A stretch of 64,000 nucleotides of DNA from PFJX01 sp040751755 (GCA_040751755.1 JBFMHC010000050.1:124001-188000), one strand, 5' to 3'; shown: positions 46,937-56,303, counted from the stretch's first letter. Numbers and translations are program-made. The notes: generated by a model not told the origin, from the sequence alone.

Positions 46937-47634
46937 TCCATCCAGTCCAGCTTGGCGCCGAGGCACTCGACGATCTCGCGCCAGCGCGCCGGCATGGAGG
47001 CATCCAGTTCGCTATGTGTGGTCTCGAAGCGGAAACCGCCAGGCTCGATCTGCGGATCCTCGGAGACCTTCCACGACAGGTGGTTATGCTCCTGCGCCAA
47101 CCAGTCGCGCACCACCGCCGCATGGTCCGGATGCACGACGATGCGATGGTGGCCGCTCAGGGCAGGCAGGGAGAGCAAGGCCTCGCGGATGGTCTCGATG
47201 ATCAGCTCGGGCTTCACACGCAGGGTCGCGCCGATCAGCTGCTGGGCGATGGCGATCGACAGGGCCAGTACCTCCTGCGCCACCGCCTCGTCCTGCCGCA
47301 TGCGCTCCACCTCCAGCGCTTCTGCGAGGGCGCGCAGCTGACGTGAGTAGTTCTCGCCACCCTGGCGACCGGCCTCGAAGCCGGCCTTGCGCCCCTCCTC
47401 CAGACCCAGGTCGTAGCCTTCCTGCCAGGCCTCCTGATGGATGCGTTCGAGTTCCTCCGCCGTGGGCAGGGCCACCTTGAAGTCCGCCCCCACCTCCCCT
47501 GTTTCCAGGGCGATACCGGACGCAGGCTCGGCCGGCGGCTGGGATGGCTGCGTGGTACCGCGTCCCTCCTCGAAGGCGGCCAGTTCCCAGCGCTGATAGG
47601 CGGTGAGCTGTTCCTTCGGGATGACCTTCGACAT
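46933..47634 (-). CDS. fliH: Flagellar assembly protein FliH
   Basis: FliH dimerises and docks FliI at the export gate. The 233-residue protein starts MSKVIPKEQLTAYQRWELAA. It has an acidic/Pro-rich N-terminus with a helical Gly/Glu-repeat coiled coil (EAWQEGYDLGLEEGRKAGFE) and a C-terminal domain with VKPELIIETIREALLSLPAL. It overlaps fliI by 4 bases and lies 42 bases after fliG. The N-terminal motif YQRWELAAFE fits the export-gate anchoring peptide. Confidence 0.92.
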   Translation of the reverse strand: MSKVIPKEQLTAYQRWELAAFEEGRGTTQPSQPPAEPASGIALETGEVGADFKVALPTAEELERIHQEAWQEGYDLGLEEGRKAGFEAGRQGGENYSRQLRALAEALEVERMRQDEAVAQEVLALSIAIAQQLIGATLRVKPELIIETIREALLSLPALSGHHRIVVHPDHAAVVRDWLAQEHNHLSWKVSEDPQIEPGGFRFETTHSELDASMPARWREIVECLGAKLDWME

Positions 47635-47676
47635 GGCGCGGTGGGCTGGCGGGTGGCTGAGCGGACAGGACGTAGC

Positions 47677-48675
47677 TTACTCGACCAGGCCTTCTTCGCC
47701 ACCCTTGCCGCCAAGGACGATCTGCCCCTCGTCCACCAGCTTGCGCACGATCTTGAGGATTTCCTTCTGTTCCGCTTCGACCTCGGACAGCCTGACCGGC
47801 CCCTTCGCGTCCAGGTCCTCCTTCAGCGCCTCGGCTGCACGGCTGGACATGTTGCGGAAGATCTTGTCCTTGAGTTCCTGCGAGGTGCCCTTGAGGGCGA
47901 TGATGAGGGTCTCCGACTGCACCTCGCGCAGCAACAGCTGCACCGAGCGGTCGTCCAGTTCGTTGATGTTGTCGAAGGTGAACATCTGGTCCTGGATCTT
48001 CTGCGCCAGCTCGGCGTCGTGCTCGCGGATATTCGCCAGCACCGAGGCCTCGATCGCCCCGCCCATGTAGTTGAGGATGTCCGCCGCGGTCTTGACCCCG
48101 CCCAGCGAGCTCTTCTTGGTGACCTCGCCACCGGACAGGAGCTGCGTCAGCACCTCGTTCAGCTCCCGCATCGCCATGGGCTGCACGCCTTCCAGGGTGG
48201 CGATGCGCAGCATCACGTCGTTGCGCAGGCGTTCCGTGAGCAGGTTGAGGATCTCGCTGGCGTGATCGCGGTCCAGATGCACCATGATGGTGGCGATGAT
48301 CTGCGGGTGTTCGTTGCGGATCATCTCCGCGACGCTGGCCGCGTCCATCCATTTCAGACTCTCGATGCCAGCGCTCTCGTTGCCCTGCAGGATACGGTCG
48401 ATCAGGTGCCCGGCCTTGTCATCGCCCAGGGCCTTCTTCAGCACGGAACGGATGTATTCGTTGGAGTCGCCGAGGCTGATCCGCCCCTCGGTGGCCTCGT
48501 TGAAGGAGCGCAGCACGATCTCGATCTGCTCGCGGCTCACGTTGCCGACGTTGGTCATGGCGGTGCCCAGTTTCTGCACCTCCTTCGGCCCGAGGTACTT
48601 GAACACCTCGGCGGCCTCCTCGTGACCGAGGGCGAGCATCAGGATGGCGGACTCGATGACGCTCTGTTCGCTCAT
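47677..48675 (-). CDS. fliG: Flagellar motor switch protein FliG
   Basis: FliG forms the rotor ring that couples the stator to rotation. The 332-residue protein starts MSEQSVIESAILMLALGHEE. It has the middle-domain sequences LKWMDAASVAEMIRNEHPQI and NLLTERLRNDVMLRIATLEG. The C-terminal torque domain has the charged helix DDRSVQLLLREVQSETLIIA and ends LVDEGQIVLGGKGGEEGLVE. Its start overlaps the frame-corrected fliF stop by 4 bases (ATGA). Confidence 0.96.
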   Translation of the reverse strand: MSEQSVIESAILMLALGHEEAAEVFKYLGPKEVQKLGTAMTNVGNVSREQIEIVLRSFNEATEGRISLGDSNEYIRSVLKKALGDDKAGHLIDRILQGNESAGIESLKWMDAASVAEMIRNEHPQIIATIMVHLDRDHASEILNLLTERLRNDVMLRIATLEGVQPMAMRELNEVLTQLLSGGEVTKKSSLGGVKTAADILNYMGGAIEASVLANIREHDAELAQKIQDQMFTFDNINELDDRSVQLLLREVQSETLIIALKGTSQELKDKIFRNMSSRAAEALKEDLDAKGPVRLSEVEAEQKEILKIVRKLVDEGQIVLGGKGGEEGLVE

Positions 48676-50309
48676 TCCTTATTCATCCATTCCTTGATGA
48701 TTTCGGCCGTGATCTGCGGGTTGCCCTTGGCGAACTCCTTCACCTTGGCGAGGTGCGCGGCATAGCTGTCCTCCCGCATCGGCATGCCGGGCATGCCAGC
48801 CCCCCTCCATGCCCATCGCCGCACCGGCGCCCATGCCCACGCCTTCGGGCGTCACCACCTCGACGGGCTTGACCAGGTCACGCAGGAGTGGGCGCAAAAC
48901 GCCGAACACCAAATAGAAGGCCAGGCCGAACACGATCAGATTCTTCAACAGCCCCTTGGCCATGGAGACGTTGTCCGGGTCCTTCCAGACGGGGATATCG
49001 ATCTCGGTCTTGGCCTCGGTGAAGGCGGCATTCACGACGTTGACGGTATCGCCGCGCTCCTGGCTGAAGCCCATCGCCTCGCGGACCAGATTGTTGATCT
49101 GTTCCAGTTCCGGGGCGGTCAGCGGCGTCGGCTTGCCCGGCTCCCCCTCCGGCCCGGCCACGGCGGCGCGGTAGTTCACCACCACGGCGACCGAGAGACG
49201 CTTGACCCGGCCCACCGGGTCCTTGACGTGGCGGATCGTCTTGTCCAGTTCGAAGTTGATGGTGCTTTCCTTGCGGCTCGACGTCGCGCCGGCGCCAACG
49301 CGGGGCCCAACACGGGCGGCGCGTTGGGCGGCGCGGTCGCGGGCCCCGGCGGCTGGTTGGTCAGGGCGCCGGGCACCCCCTGCGCCTGGTTCGCGCCGCC
49401 GTTGATGTCTTCCACCTGCTGCTGGCTGCGGATGGCCTGCGTGTCCGGCGTCGGGTTCGGCTTGTAGGTCTCGCTCGTGGCCTCGGATTGCGAGAAGTCC
49501 AGGTCCGCGCGCACCTCGGCCTTGACGTTGCCCTGGCCGACGATGGGCGAGACGATGGCCTCGATGCGCTGCGAGTAGTAATCCTCGATCTGCCGCAGGT
49601 AGTCGAGTTGTCCGGCATCCAGGCCCTGGATCGCCCCCTTGTCGGTCTTCGCGGTCAACAGGTTGCCGGTCTGGTCCACCACCGTGACATTGCCGGGCGA
49701 AAGCTCCGGCACGCTGCTCGATACCAGGTGCACGATCGACTGCACCTGCCCCGGATCAAGGGCGCGCCCCGGATGCAGGTTGACGAGCACGGACGCGGAC
49801 GGGGCCTGCTTGTCGCGAATGAAGACCGAGGGCTTGGGGATGGCGAGGTGGACGCGCGCCGACTCGACCGGCGCCAGGGACTGTACGGTGCGCGACAGTT
49901 CGCCCTCGAGACCGCGTTGGAACGCGACCTGTTCCTGGAACTGGGTCATGCCAAGCTTCGGCGAATCCATCAGTTCGAAGCCGACCGCGCCACCCTTTGG
50001 CAGCCCCTGCGCCGCCAGTTTGAAACGCAGGTCGTAGACCTGCTCGGAGGGCACGAGCAAAGTACCGCCCGCCTCGGTCTTGTACGGCACGTTCATCTGC
50101 TGCAGCGCCGTCGTGACCGCCCCCGCGTCCTTTTCAGAGAGATTGGAGAACAGCACGCGATAGTCCGGGCTGCTGGACCAGAGGAACATGCCGACGATCA
50201 AGGCGATCGAGGCCGCCACGGCTGCCGCCAGGCCCATCTTCTTGGTGGCTGGCAGGTGGTTGAAGCGATAGGCGAAATTGGAGAGTAGGTTCTGCGCCTG
50301 GAGGGCCAT
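48672..50309 (-). CDS. fliF: Flagellar MS-ring protein FliF, broken by two compensating frameshifts
   Basis: FliF forms the membrane MS-ring. The first frame runs from 50309 (MALQAQNLLSNFAYRFNHLP) with a transmembrane helix at about 26-46 and ring-building domains to about residue 325. Near 49302-49310 the frame moves, consistent with one missing C, and continues as VGAGATSSRKESTINFELDK. At the C6 run 48800-48805 an extra base shifts it again; removing it gives EGAGMPGMPMREDSYAAHLA and the C-terminal tail ITAEIIKEWMNKE. The indels cancel: 1638 bases equals 545 residues, the family length. A second transmembrane helix is at about LLKNLIVFGLAFYLVFGVLR. Sequencing error is the likeliest cause. 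Confidence 0.88.
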
Positions 50310-50327
50310 CCGTCAACCGTGTCCCAG

Positions 50328-50648
50328 TCAGACCTGCATGTTCATGATTTCCTGGTAAGCCGTCACCAGTTTATTCCGGACCTGCACCATGGTTTGGAAG
50401 GACAGGCTGGCCTTCTGCAGAGAGAGGACCACATCCTGAAGGTTGACATCGGGGTCGCCGCCCTCGAACTGGCGCGTCAACTGCTTGGCATCCATTTGCG
50501 CGCTGTTGACCTCGTCAACCGCCGATTTCAGCAAGGCGGCAAAGTCCTGAGAGGGGGCGGTTTCGGAGGTCGCTTGCGACGCGGCAGGACCCGCCGCCTG
50601 TGCCGCCACGGCACGCAGCTGGTTCACCATCTGCTCAACGCTGTTCAT
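50328..50648 (-). CDS. fliE: Flagellar hook-basal body protein FliE
   Basis: FliE links the MS-ring to the proximal rod. The 106-residue protein starts MNSVEQMVNQLRAVAAQAAG, has an Ala/Thr-rich linker, and ends with the family helix LQKASLSFQTMVQVRNKLVT followed by AYQEIMNMQV. It lies 21 bases after fleR and 18 bases before fliF, as in Pseudomonas-type operons. Confidence 0.93.
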   Translation of the reverse strand: MNSVEQMVNQLRAVAAQAAGPAASQATSETAPSQDFAALLKSAVDEVNSAQMDAKQLTRQFEGGDPDVNLQDVVLSLQKASLSFQTMVQVRNKLVTAYQEIMNMQV

Positions 50649-50669
50649 CGCACCACCTCCTGAGGCCCA

Positions 50670-52037
50670 TTATAGGAGGTCATCTCCATCCAGAAAGCCA
50701 GCTTCGCGGTACTGCTTGAGCTTGTGACGCAAGGTCCGCTCGCTCATGTTCAAGGCCTCCGCCGTGCGCCGTCTCGAACCCGACATGCGCCGCAGGGTGT
50801 CCAGGATTGTCTCCCGTTCCACGTCCTTCAGCCCCATGTCGGCCGGCCTGGCCGCTCCGACATCCGGGACGGGACGATCCTGCTCCAGTCCCGGGCGATT
50901 CGGCAGCATGAGATGCTCGACCCCGATCTCGGTCCCGGGCGCCAGCACCATGGCCCGCTGCACCACGTTACATAGCTCGCGGATGTTACCGGGCCAGTCA
51001 TACCCAGTCAATTCGGCCAGGGCCGCCCCCGACAGAGTGAAACCGCGCCTGCCGATGACGCCTTCGAAGCGTTGCAGGAGGTGCCTGACGAGCGCTGGAA
51101 TGTCTGCGCGGCGCTCGCGCAGTGGCGGAATCTCGATGGGAAACACGTTGAGGCGGTAAAACAGGTCCTCGCGAAAACGCCCCTCGCGCACCCACGCCTG
51201 CAGGTCGCGGTTGGTCGCGGCGATCACACGGGTATCGAGCTGCACCGGCATGCGCCCGCCGACGCGCTCCACCTCCCGCTCCTGCAGCACGCGCAACAGC
51301 TTCGCCTGCAGGCCGAGCGGCAACTCCGCGATCTCATCGAGCAGCAGGATGCCGCCGTTGGCCTGCTCGAACTTGCCCGGCTGCGCCGTCGCCGCGCCGG
51401 TGAATGCACCCTTTTCATGGCCGAACAGGACCGATTCGAGCAGGTTCTCCGGGATCGCCGCGCAGTTCACGGCGACGAAAGGGCCGTGGCGACGGCTGGA
51501 GTGACGGTGGATGTAGCGCGCGAACACCTCCTTGCCGACCCCCGACTCGCCGGTGAGCAGCACGGTGGTATCGGTGGCGGCGACGCGCCGGCTGAGGTCG
51601 AGCATCGCCAGCGTGCGCGGGTCCTCTGCAACCACCCCCAGGTCCGCGTCCAGCCCCCCCTGTCGGTAATAGCGCGCCACGGCGGCGAGCAGGCGATCGG
51701 GCTCGAAGGGCTTGGGCAGGTAGTCCGCCGCGCCTTCCCGCATGGCCTCGACGGCACGTTCGATCTGGCCGTAGGCGGTCATCAGCAGCACGGGGATCTC
51801 GGGGCGTTTCGCCTTCAGATTGCGCAGCAGGGCATGCCCATCCATGCCGGGCATCTGCACGTCGGTCAAGACCAGCCCCGGGGCATTCGCCGTACCTGTC
51901 TTGTCCAGCCAGGCCAGGGCCTGCTCGGCGTCGGCGGCGGCGGTGACACCGTAGCCCGCCAGTTCCAGCGTGTCCTGCAAGGCCTCGCGCAGGGCGGCAT
52001 CGTCCTCCACGACCAGGATCGGCAGGGCGTCAGGCAT
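50670..52037 (-). CDS. fleR: Sigma-54-dependent response regulator FleR (flagellar)
   Basis: FleR (FlrC) is an NtrC-type activator that turns on middle flagellar genes. The start at 52037 (MPDALPILVVEDDAALREAL) overlaps the fleS stop by 8 bases and gives 455 residues. It has a receiver domain with acceptor D59 (LVLTDVQMPGMDG) and an AAA+ domain with Walker A GESGVGKE. The sigma-54 contact loop GHEKGAFTGA and a C-terminal Fis-type helix-turn-helix (SGSRRRTAEALNMSERTLRH) complete it. Position between fleS and fliE supports the name. Confidence 0.9.
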   Translation of the reverse strand: MPDALPILVVEDDAALREALQDTLELAGYGVTAAADAEQALAWLDKTGTANAPGLVLTDVQMPGMDGHALLRNLKAKRPEIPVLLMTAYGQIERAVEAMREGAADYLPKPFEPDRLLAAVARYYRQGGLDADLGVVAEDPRTLAMLDLSRRVAATDTTVLLTGESGVGKEVFARYIHRHSSRRHGPFVAVNCAAIPENLLESVLFGHEKGAFTGAATAQPGKFEQANGGILLLDEIAELPLGLQAKLLRVLQEREVERVGGRMPVQLDTRVIAATNRDLQAWVREGRFREDLFYRLNVFPIEIPPLRERRADIPALVRHLLQRFEGVIGRRGFTLSGAALAELTGYDWPGNIRELCNVVQRAMVLAPGTEIGVEHLMLPNRPGLEQDRPVPDVGAARPADMGLKDVERETILDTLRRMSGSRRRTAEALNMSERTLRHKLKQYREAGFLDGDDLL

Positions 52038-52887
52038 GGTGCTGCTCCGGCATCGCGAACGGCAGATACAAAACGAAGCGGCTGCCGCCGCCGTCCCTCG
52101 GCGCGCACTCGACCCAGCCACCGTGCGCGTCCGCCACCTGGCGCACGATGGCGAGCCCGAGACCACTGCCCTCTCCACGCGTGGTGAAGAAGGGTTCGAA
52201 CAGCCGTTCGCGCGCCGCCTCGGGGACACCCACACCGTCGTCCTCGATGGCGAAGGCGGCATAGGGGCTGCCCTGCCCGGACAATTCCAGGCTCACGCGA
52301 CCGCCCTCGCCGCAGGCCTGGATCGCGTTCTCCAGCAGGTTGATCAGGGCACCGAGTATGGCTTGGCGGTCGCCGCGCAAGGCAAGGCCGCCGGACAGTT
52401 CACCCAGGAGCAGTGCCACGCCCCGGTCGGCCGCCTGCGGCTCCAGGGTGTGGGCCAGCTCGTCGCGCAAAGCGGCGAGCGGGAAGGTCTCGCCGGATGC
52501 CTGCGCGCCCTTCACGAACAACAGCATGTCCTGGATCAGGCGCTCCAGATAACGCAAACGCCCCAGGGTCTTCTCGGCGAAACGGACGCGGTCGCTGTCC
52601 TTGAGCTGGGGACGGGCCAAGTGCCCGGCATAGAGCAGCGCGGTGGCGAGGGGGGTACGCAACTGGTGCGCGACCTGCGCCGACATCTCGCCGAGGGCGG
52701 ACAGGCGCTCTCGCCTCGCCAGCTCGCCGTTGGCCGCGGCAAGTTCGGAGGTCAGACGCCCCACCTGGGACTGCAGCTCCAGGTAGGCATCGGCGAGCTT
52801 CTCGGAGGTCTCGCTGAACAACGCAAAGGCTTGCCGCAACTCGGCATCGTCAGCGGGAGGGGAGGTCATGTCGTCACGGCCCTTCAT
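52030..52887 (-). CDS. fleS: Flagellar sensor histidine kinase FleS
   Basis: FleS (FlrB) is the cytosolic kinase partner of FleR. The 285-residue protein has no transmembrane segment or PAS domain. It opens with a coiled-coil-like region (about 15-60), then the H-box QVAHQLRTPLATALLYAGHL with phospho-acceptor His74. The ATP-binding blocks are NLLENAIQACGEGG, DDGVGVPEAA and GEGSGLGLAIVRQVADAHGG. A start at 52869 (MTSPPADD) has a better ribosome site and may be correct. It is divergent from the cheV genes. Confidence 0.88.
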   Translation of the reverse strand: MKGRDDMTSPPADDAELRQAFALFSETSEKLADAYLELQSQVGRLTSELAAANGELARRERLSALGEMSAQVAHQLRTPLATALLYAGHLARPQLKDSDRVRFAEKTLGRLRYLERLIQDMLLFVKGAQASGETFPLAALRDELAHTLEPQAADRGVALLLGELSGGLALRGDRQAILGALINLLENAIQACGEGGRVSLELSGQGSPYAAFAIEDDGVGVPEAARERLFEPFFTTRGEGSGLGLAIVRQVADAHGGWVECAPRDGGGSRFVLYLPFAMPEQHHA

Positions 52888-52942
52888 GGAGCGCGCATAT
52901 TAAACCATCGCGCCCGAGGGGCGTCCGCACGCGCGAAACCCC

Positions 52943-52969
52943 TAAAGTTTTGCTTGAGCATGCCGATTT
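52943..52969 (+). promoter_or_regulatory. Sigma-28 (FliA) flagellar promoter for the cheV operon
   Basis: TAAAGTTT (52943-52950), 11-base spacer, GCCGATTT (52962-52969): the -35 is identical to the enterobacterial FliA consensus, the spacer is exact and 6 of 8 bases of the -10 (GCCGATAA) match. It lies 69 bases before cheV, in the divergent gap from fleS. Confidence 0.85.
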
Positions 52970-53037
52970 AATGCCCGAATGACGCACTCAAATATCAAAT
53001 CAATTACATTGCCCGCACCCATGCTCACGAGGCCACC

Positions 53038-53979
53038 ATGTCGGAATTGTTAAGACGCATTGATGCCCGCACCCGCCTCGCCGGGGCGAACAAGCTGGAG
53101 ATCCTGCTGTTCACGCTGGGCACGGACACGAACACGGGCCGCAAGGAAACCTTCGGCATCAACGTGTTCAAGGTGCGCGAAGTCATGCGGATCCCCGAGA
53201 TCACCCGGGCACCCGACATGCCCAACGCCGTGGAAGGCATGGTCAGCCTGCGCGGCGTCCTGGTACCCGTGGTCGACCTGGCGAAATACATCGGCATCTC
53301 CACCGACGCGCCGCCGGCGATCATGATCGTCACCGAATACAACGGCCACACGCAGGGCTTCCTGGTCGGCGAGGTCGACACCATCCTGCGCCTGGACTGG
53401 TCGCAGATGAAGGTCCCCCCTGCCATGCTGGTCGCGCGCATGGGCGGCCTTGTCACAGCGGTCACCGAACTCCAGGACACCCGGCTGGTGATGATGCTGG
53501 ACGTGGAAAAGATTCTCGCCGACACCGCGCAGGTGGACGACAGCCATCTTTTCGCAGGCCTCACCCCCATCGAGAAGCAGAATCGCACGGTGTTCTACGC
53601 CGACGACTCCTCCGTGGCACGCAAGCAGATCGAGCGTACGCTGGAGGTCCTCGGCGTCAATGGCATCTCCGCCATCAATGGCCGCCAAGGCTGGGAAGAA
53701 CTGCAGAAGATCGCAGCCCAGGCGGAAATCGCCGGGCGCCCGATGTCGGATTTCGTGCAACTCGTGCTCACCGACGTGGAAATGCCGGAGATGGACGGCT
53801 ATGTCCTGACCAAGAACATCAAGAGCGATCCGCGCTTTGCCGGCATCCCGGTGCTCATGCATTCCTCTCTGTCCTCGGATGCCAACAGACAGCTGGGGAT
53901 TTCCGTTGGCGTCGATGAATATGTGCCGAAGTTCGAGCCGCACCGCTTGGCGGAAGCCCTCAACCGTCTGCTCAAGTAA
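53038..53979 (+). CDS. cheV: Chemotaxis protein CheV (first copy)
   Basis: CheV couples receptors to CheA through a CheW domain and tunes it through a receiver domain. The 313-residue protein has the CheW-like part (about 20-170: TFGINVFKVREVMRIPEITR, GMVSLRGVLVPVVDLAKYIG). The receiver is at about 180-313, with the acidic pocket FYADDSSVARKQ and acceptor Asp in LVLTDVEMPEMDG. It is the first gene behind the sigma-28 promoter. A second, similar copy follows 16 bases downstream. Confidence 0.93.
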   Translation: MSELLRRIDARTRLAGANKLEILLFTLGTDTNTGRKETFGINVFKVREVMRIPEITRAPDMPNAVEGMVSLRGVLVPVVDLAKYIGISTDAPPAIMIVTEYNGHTQGFLVGEVDTILRLDWSQMKVPPAMLVARMGGLVTAVTELQDTRLVMMLDVEKILADTAQVDDSHLFAGLTPIEKQNRTVFYADDSSVARKQIERTLEVLGVNGISAINGRQGWEELQKIAAQAEIAGRPMSDFVQLVLTDVEMPEMDGYVLTKNIKSDPRFAGIPVLMHSSLSSDANRQLGISVGVDEYVPKFEPHRLAEALNRLLK

Positions 53980-53994
53980 CTGGAGAATGCCCGC

Positions 53995-54933
53995 ATGAAC
54001 CCCCTGGAACCGACCAAGCTCTTGGAGGCCGTGGACGCCCGGACGAAACTGGCCGGCTCCAACAAGATGGAGTTGCTGCTGTTCTCCCTCGGCACGCATG
54101 AGACCTTCGGTATCAACGTGTTCAAGGTGCGCGAGGTCTCGCCCACGCCACACATCACCCTGACACCGAACATGCCCGCCGGCGTCGAGGGGGTCATCTC
54201 CCTGCGCGGCAGCATCATCCCGGTGATCTCGCTGGCGCAATTCATCAAGCTGGACGGTGCACCGGAGGGCATTGGCGAGACGCTCATCGTCACCGAGTTC
54301 GCGCGCCACACACAGGGCTTCCTGGTCAAGGAGGTCGACCGCATCATCCGCGTCGACTGGGACAAGGTGAAGCCGCCGGAAAACAACCTCGCCGGACAGG
54401 ACGGCATGATCACCGCGATCACCGAGCTCGACGACGGCCGCCTGGTGTCCATCCTCGACGTGGAGCGGGTACTCGTGGAGATCCTGGGCGAGAAGCCCGT
54501 GCCGAACCTTCCCAAGGCCGAGAGCGTCCGCGACAGCACGATCTTCTTCGCCGACGACTCCTCGGTGGCGCGCAAGGAAATCACCTCGGTCCTCGACAAG
54601 CTCGGCCTCAAGTACATCCAGTCCAACGACGGCCTGGAGGCCTGGAACAAGCTGTCCAATATGGCAAACCGCGCCACGGCGGAACGGATCCCGCTCAAGG
54701 ACCAGATCCAGCTGATCCTCGTCGATGCGGAAATGCCCGAGATGGACGGCTATGTCCTGACCAAGAACATCAAGTCCGACAGCCGCTTCGCCGGCATCCC
54801 CGTCATCATGCACTCCTCGCTGTCCTCGGAGGCCAACCGGACCATGGGCCAAAAGGTGGGCGTGGACGCGTATGTCGCCAAATTCGATCCGGCCGTGCTG
54901 GCGGACACCCTGCTGGCCTTTTTGAGGCGCTAG
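53995..54933 (+). CDS. cheV: Chemotaxis protein CheV (second copy)
   Basis: A second CheV of 312 residues: MNPLEPTKLLEAVDARTKLA, CheW domain TFGINVFKVREVSPTPHITL and GVISLRGSIIPVISLAQFIK. The receiver has FFADDSSVARKEITSVLDKL and LVDAEMPEMDGYVLTKNIKS, where the acceptor strand reads LVDAEMP rather than LTDVEMP. Tandem copies with the same architecture suggest duplication; they differ enough to be old. Likely roles differ by receptor set or by adaptation. Confidence 0.92.
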   Translation: MNPLEPTKLLEAVDARTKLAGSNKMELLLFSLGTHETFGINVFKVREVSPTPHITLTPNMPAGVEGVISLRGSIIPVISLAQFIKLDGAPEGIGETLIVTEFARHTQGFLVKEVDRIIRVDWDKVKPPENNLAGQDGMITAITELDDGRLVSILDVERVLVEILGEKPVPNLPKAESVRDSTIFFADDSSVARKEITSVLDKLGLKYIQSNDGLEAWNKLSNMANRATAERIPLKDQIQLILVDAEMPEMDGYVLTKNIKSDSRFAGIPVIMHSSLSSEANRTMGQKVGVDAYVAKFDPAVLADTLLAFLRR

Positions 54934-55004
54934 CCGGGGACGATAGAATGGCCGCTTCCCACGCTCTGACACTCGCATAGCAATACGGCATCAAGAGGAC
55001 CGCA

Positions 55005-55394
55005 ATGGCCGACAAGAACCTGAAATTCCTGGTGGTGGACGACTTCTCCACCATGCGCCGCATCGTGCGCAACCTGCTCAAGGAGCTGGGCTACACCAAC
55101 GTGGACGAGGCCGAGGACGGCGTCGCCGCGCTGCAGAAGCTCAACGGCGGCAACTTCCAGTTCGTGGTCACCGACTGGAACATGCCCAACATGACCGGCA
55201 TCGAACTGCTCAAGGCGATCCGCGCCGACGGCGGCCTCAAGCACCTGCCCGTGCTCATGATCACCGCGGAAGCGAAGAAGGAAAACATCATCGAGGCCGC
55301 GCAGAACGGCGCCTCCGGCTACATCGTCAAACCATTCACGGCCGCCACGCTGGAAGAGAAGCTGGGCAAGATCTTCGAAAAATACGGCATGTAA
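55005..55394 (+). CDS. cheY: Chemotaxis response regulator CheY
   Basis: CheY-P binds the flagellar switch and changes rotation. The 129-residue single-domain receiver starts MADKNLKFLVVDDFSTMRRI. It has the acidic pair D12/D13, acceptor D57 (VTDWNMPNMTGIELLKAIRA), the conserved Thr in MITAEAKKENIIEAAQNGAS and Lys in YIVKPFTAATLEEKLG. It sits 71 bases after the second cheV. Confidence 0.96.
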   Translation: MADKNLKFLVVDDFSTMRRIVRNLLKELGYTNVDEAEDGVAALQKLNGGNFQFVVTDWNMPNMTGIELLKAIRADGGLKHLPVLMITAEAKKENIIEAAQNGASGYIVKPFTAATLEEKLGKIFEKYGM

Positions 55395-55435
55395 ACCGCC
55401 GGGAACCGGGCCATCGAAATGAACAAGGAGCAACA

Positions 55436-56224
55436 ATGAGCAGCGATTCCCCCGAACTGGAAGCCCTGTTCGACAGCATCGCCAGCGCCGCAGCCCCCGT
55501 GCCGGAACCCGTCAAGGCGGAATCGAGCGAGGACACCCCCGAACTGGAGGCCTTGTTCGACAGCATCAGCACGGCCGTCAGCCGCGAGGAGATGGGCAGC
55601 GGCGGCTCGGAGGGGGTCTGCCCCGAGCGCATCTTCTCCCAGCTCGGCCACATGACCCGCAGCCTCCACAACCTGCTGCGCGAGCTGGGCCTGGACAAGA
55701 CCCTGGAAAAGGTCGCGAGCGACCTGCCCAGCAACCGCGACCGCCTCAACTACATCTCGTCCATGACCGCGCAGGCGGCGGAACGCACCCTCAACGCCGC
55801 GGAGAGCGCGCAGCCCATCCAGGAACAACTCGGCAACACCGCGCATGCCCTGTCCGGACAGTGGGACAAGCTGTTCGCCAAACAGCTGGGTGTGCAGGAG
55901 TTCAAGTCCCTGGTCCAGGACACCCGCACCTACCTGGCCGGCGTGCCGCAGCAGACCTCAGCCACCAACGCGCAGTTGATGGAAATCATCATGGCCCAGG
56001 ACTTCCAGGACCTGACCGGCCAGGTCATCAAGAAGATCCTCGAGGCCGCGCAGCAACTGGAAAACCAGCTGCTCGGCCTGCTGATCGAGACCACCCCGGA
56101 GGAAAAACGCCAGGCCGTCGACCCGGGCCTGCTCAACGGCCCGGTCATCAATGCCGCCGGCCGCAGCGACGTGGTCACCAACCAGGAGCAGGTCGACGAC
56201 CTGCTCGAAAGCCTCGGTTTCTGA
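55436..56224 (+). CDS. cheZ: CheY-P phosphatase CheZ with an extended N-terminus
   Basis: CheZ dephosphorylates CheY-P. The 262-residue protein has the four-helix core with the catalytic region (AQDFQDLTGQVIKKILEAAQ) and the C-terminal CheY-binding peptide ending VDDLLESLGF. Before the core is a roughly 50-residue extension containing two near-identical copies of PELEALFDSI (residues about 6-15 and 36-45). These resemble the C-terminal CheY-binding peptide. It is 50 residues longer than E. coli CheZ (214). It follows cheY by 41 bases. Confidence 0.92.
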   Translation: MSSDSPELEALFDSIASAAAPVPEPVKAESSEDTPELEALFDSISTAVSREEMGSGGSEGVCPERIFSQLGHMTRSLHNLLRELGLDKTLEKVASDLPSNRDRLNYISSMTAQAAERTLNAAESAQPIQEQLGNTAHALSGQWDKLFAKQLGVQEFKSLVQDTRTYLAGVPQQTSATNAQLMEIIMAQDFQDLTGQVIKKILEAAQQLENQLLGLLIETTPEEKRQAVDPGLLNGPVINAAGRSDVVTNQEQVDDLLESLGF

Positions 56225-56303
56225 CCGGGGCCCGGTGCGGGCGCGGCGCCGCGCGATGCCGTGCCATAACTAGACCCCCGCCATCGGGGTGAAGGAGACA
56301 AGA

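Noticed and set aside
48679..49215. Separate small gene of 178 codons downstream of fliF
   Set aside because: Its sequence is the C-terminal third of FliF in another frame; the indel explains it.
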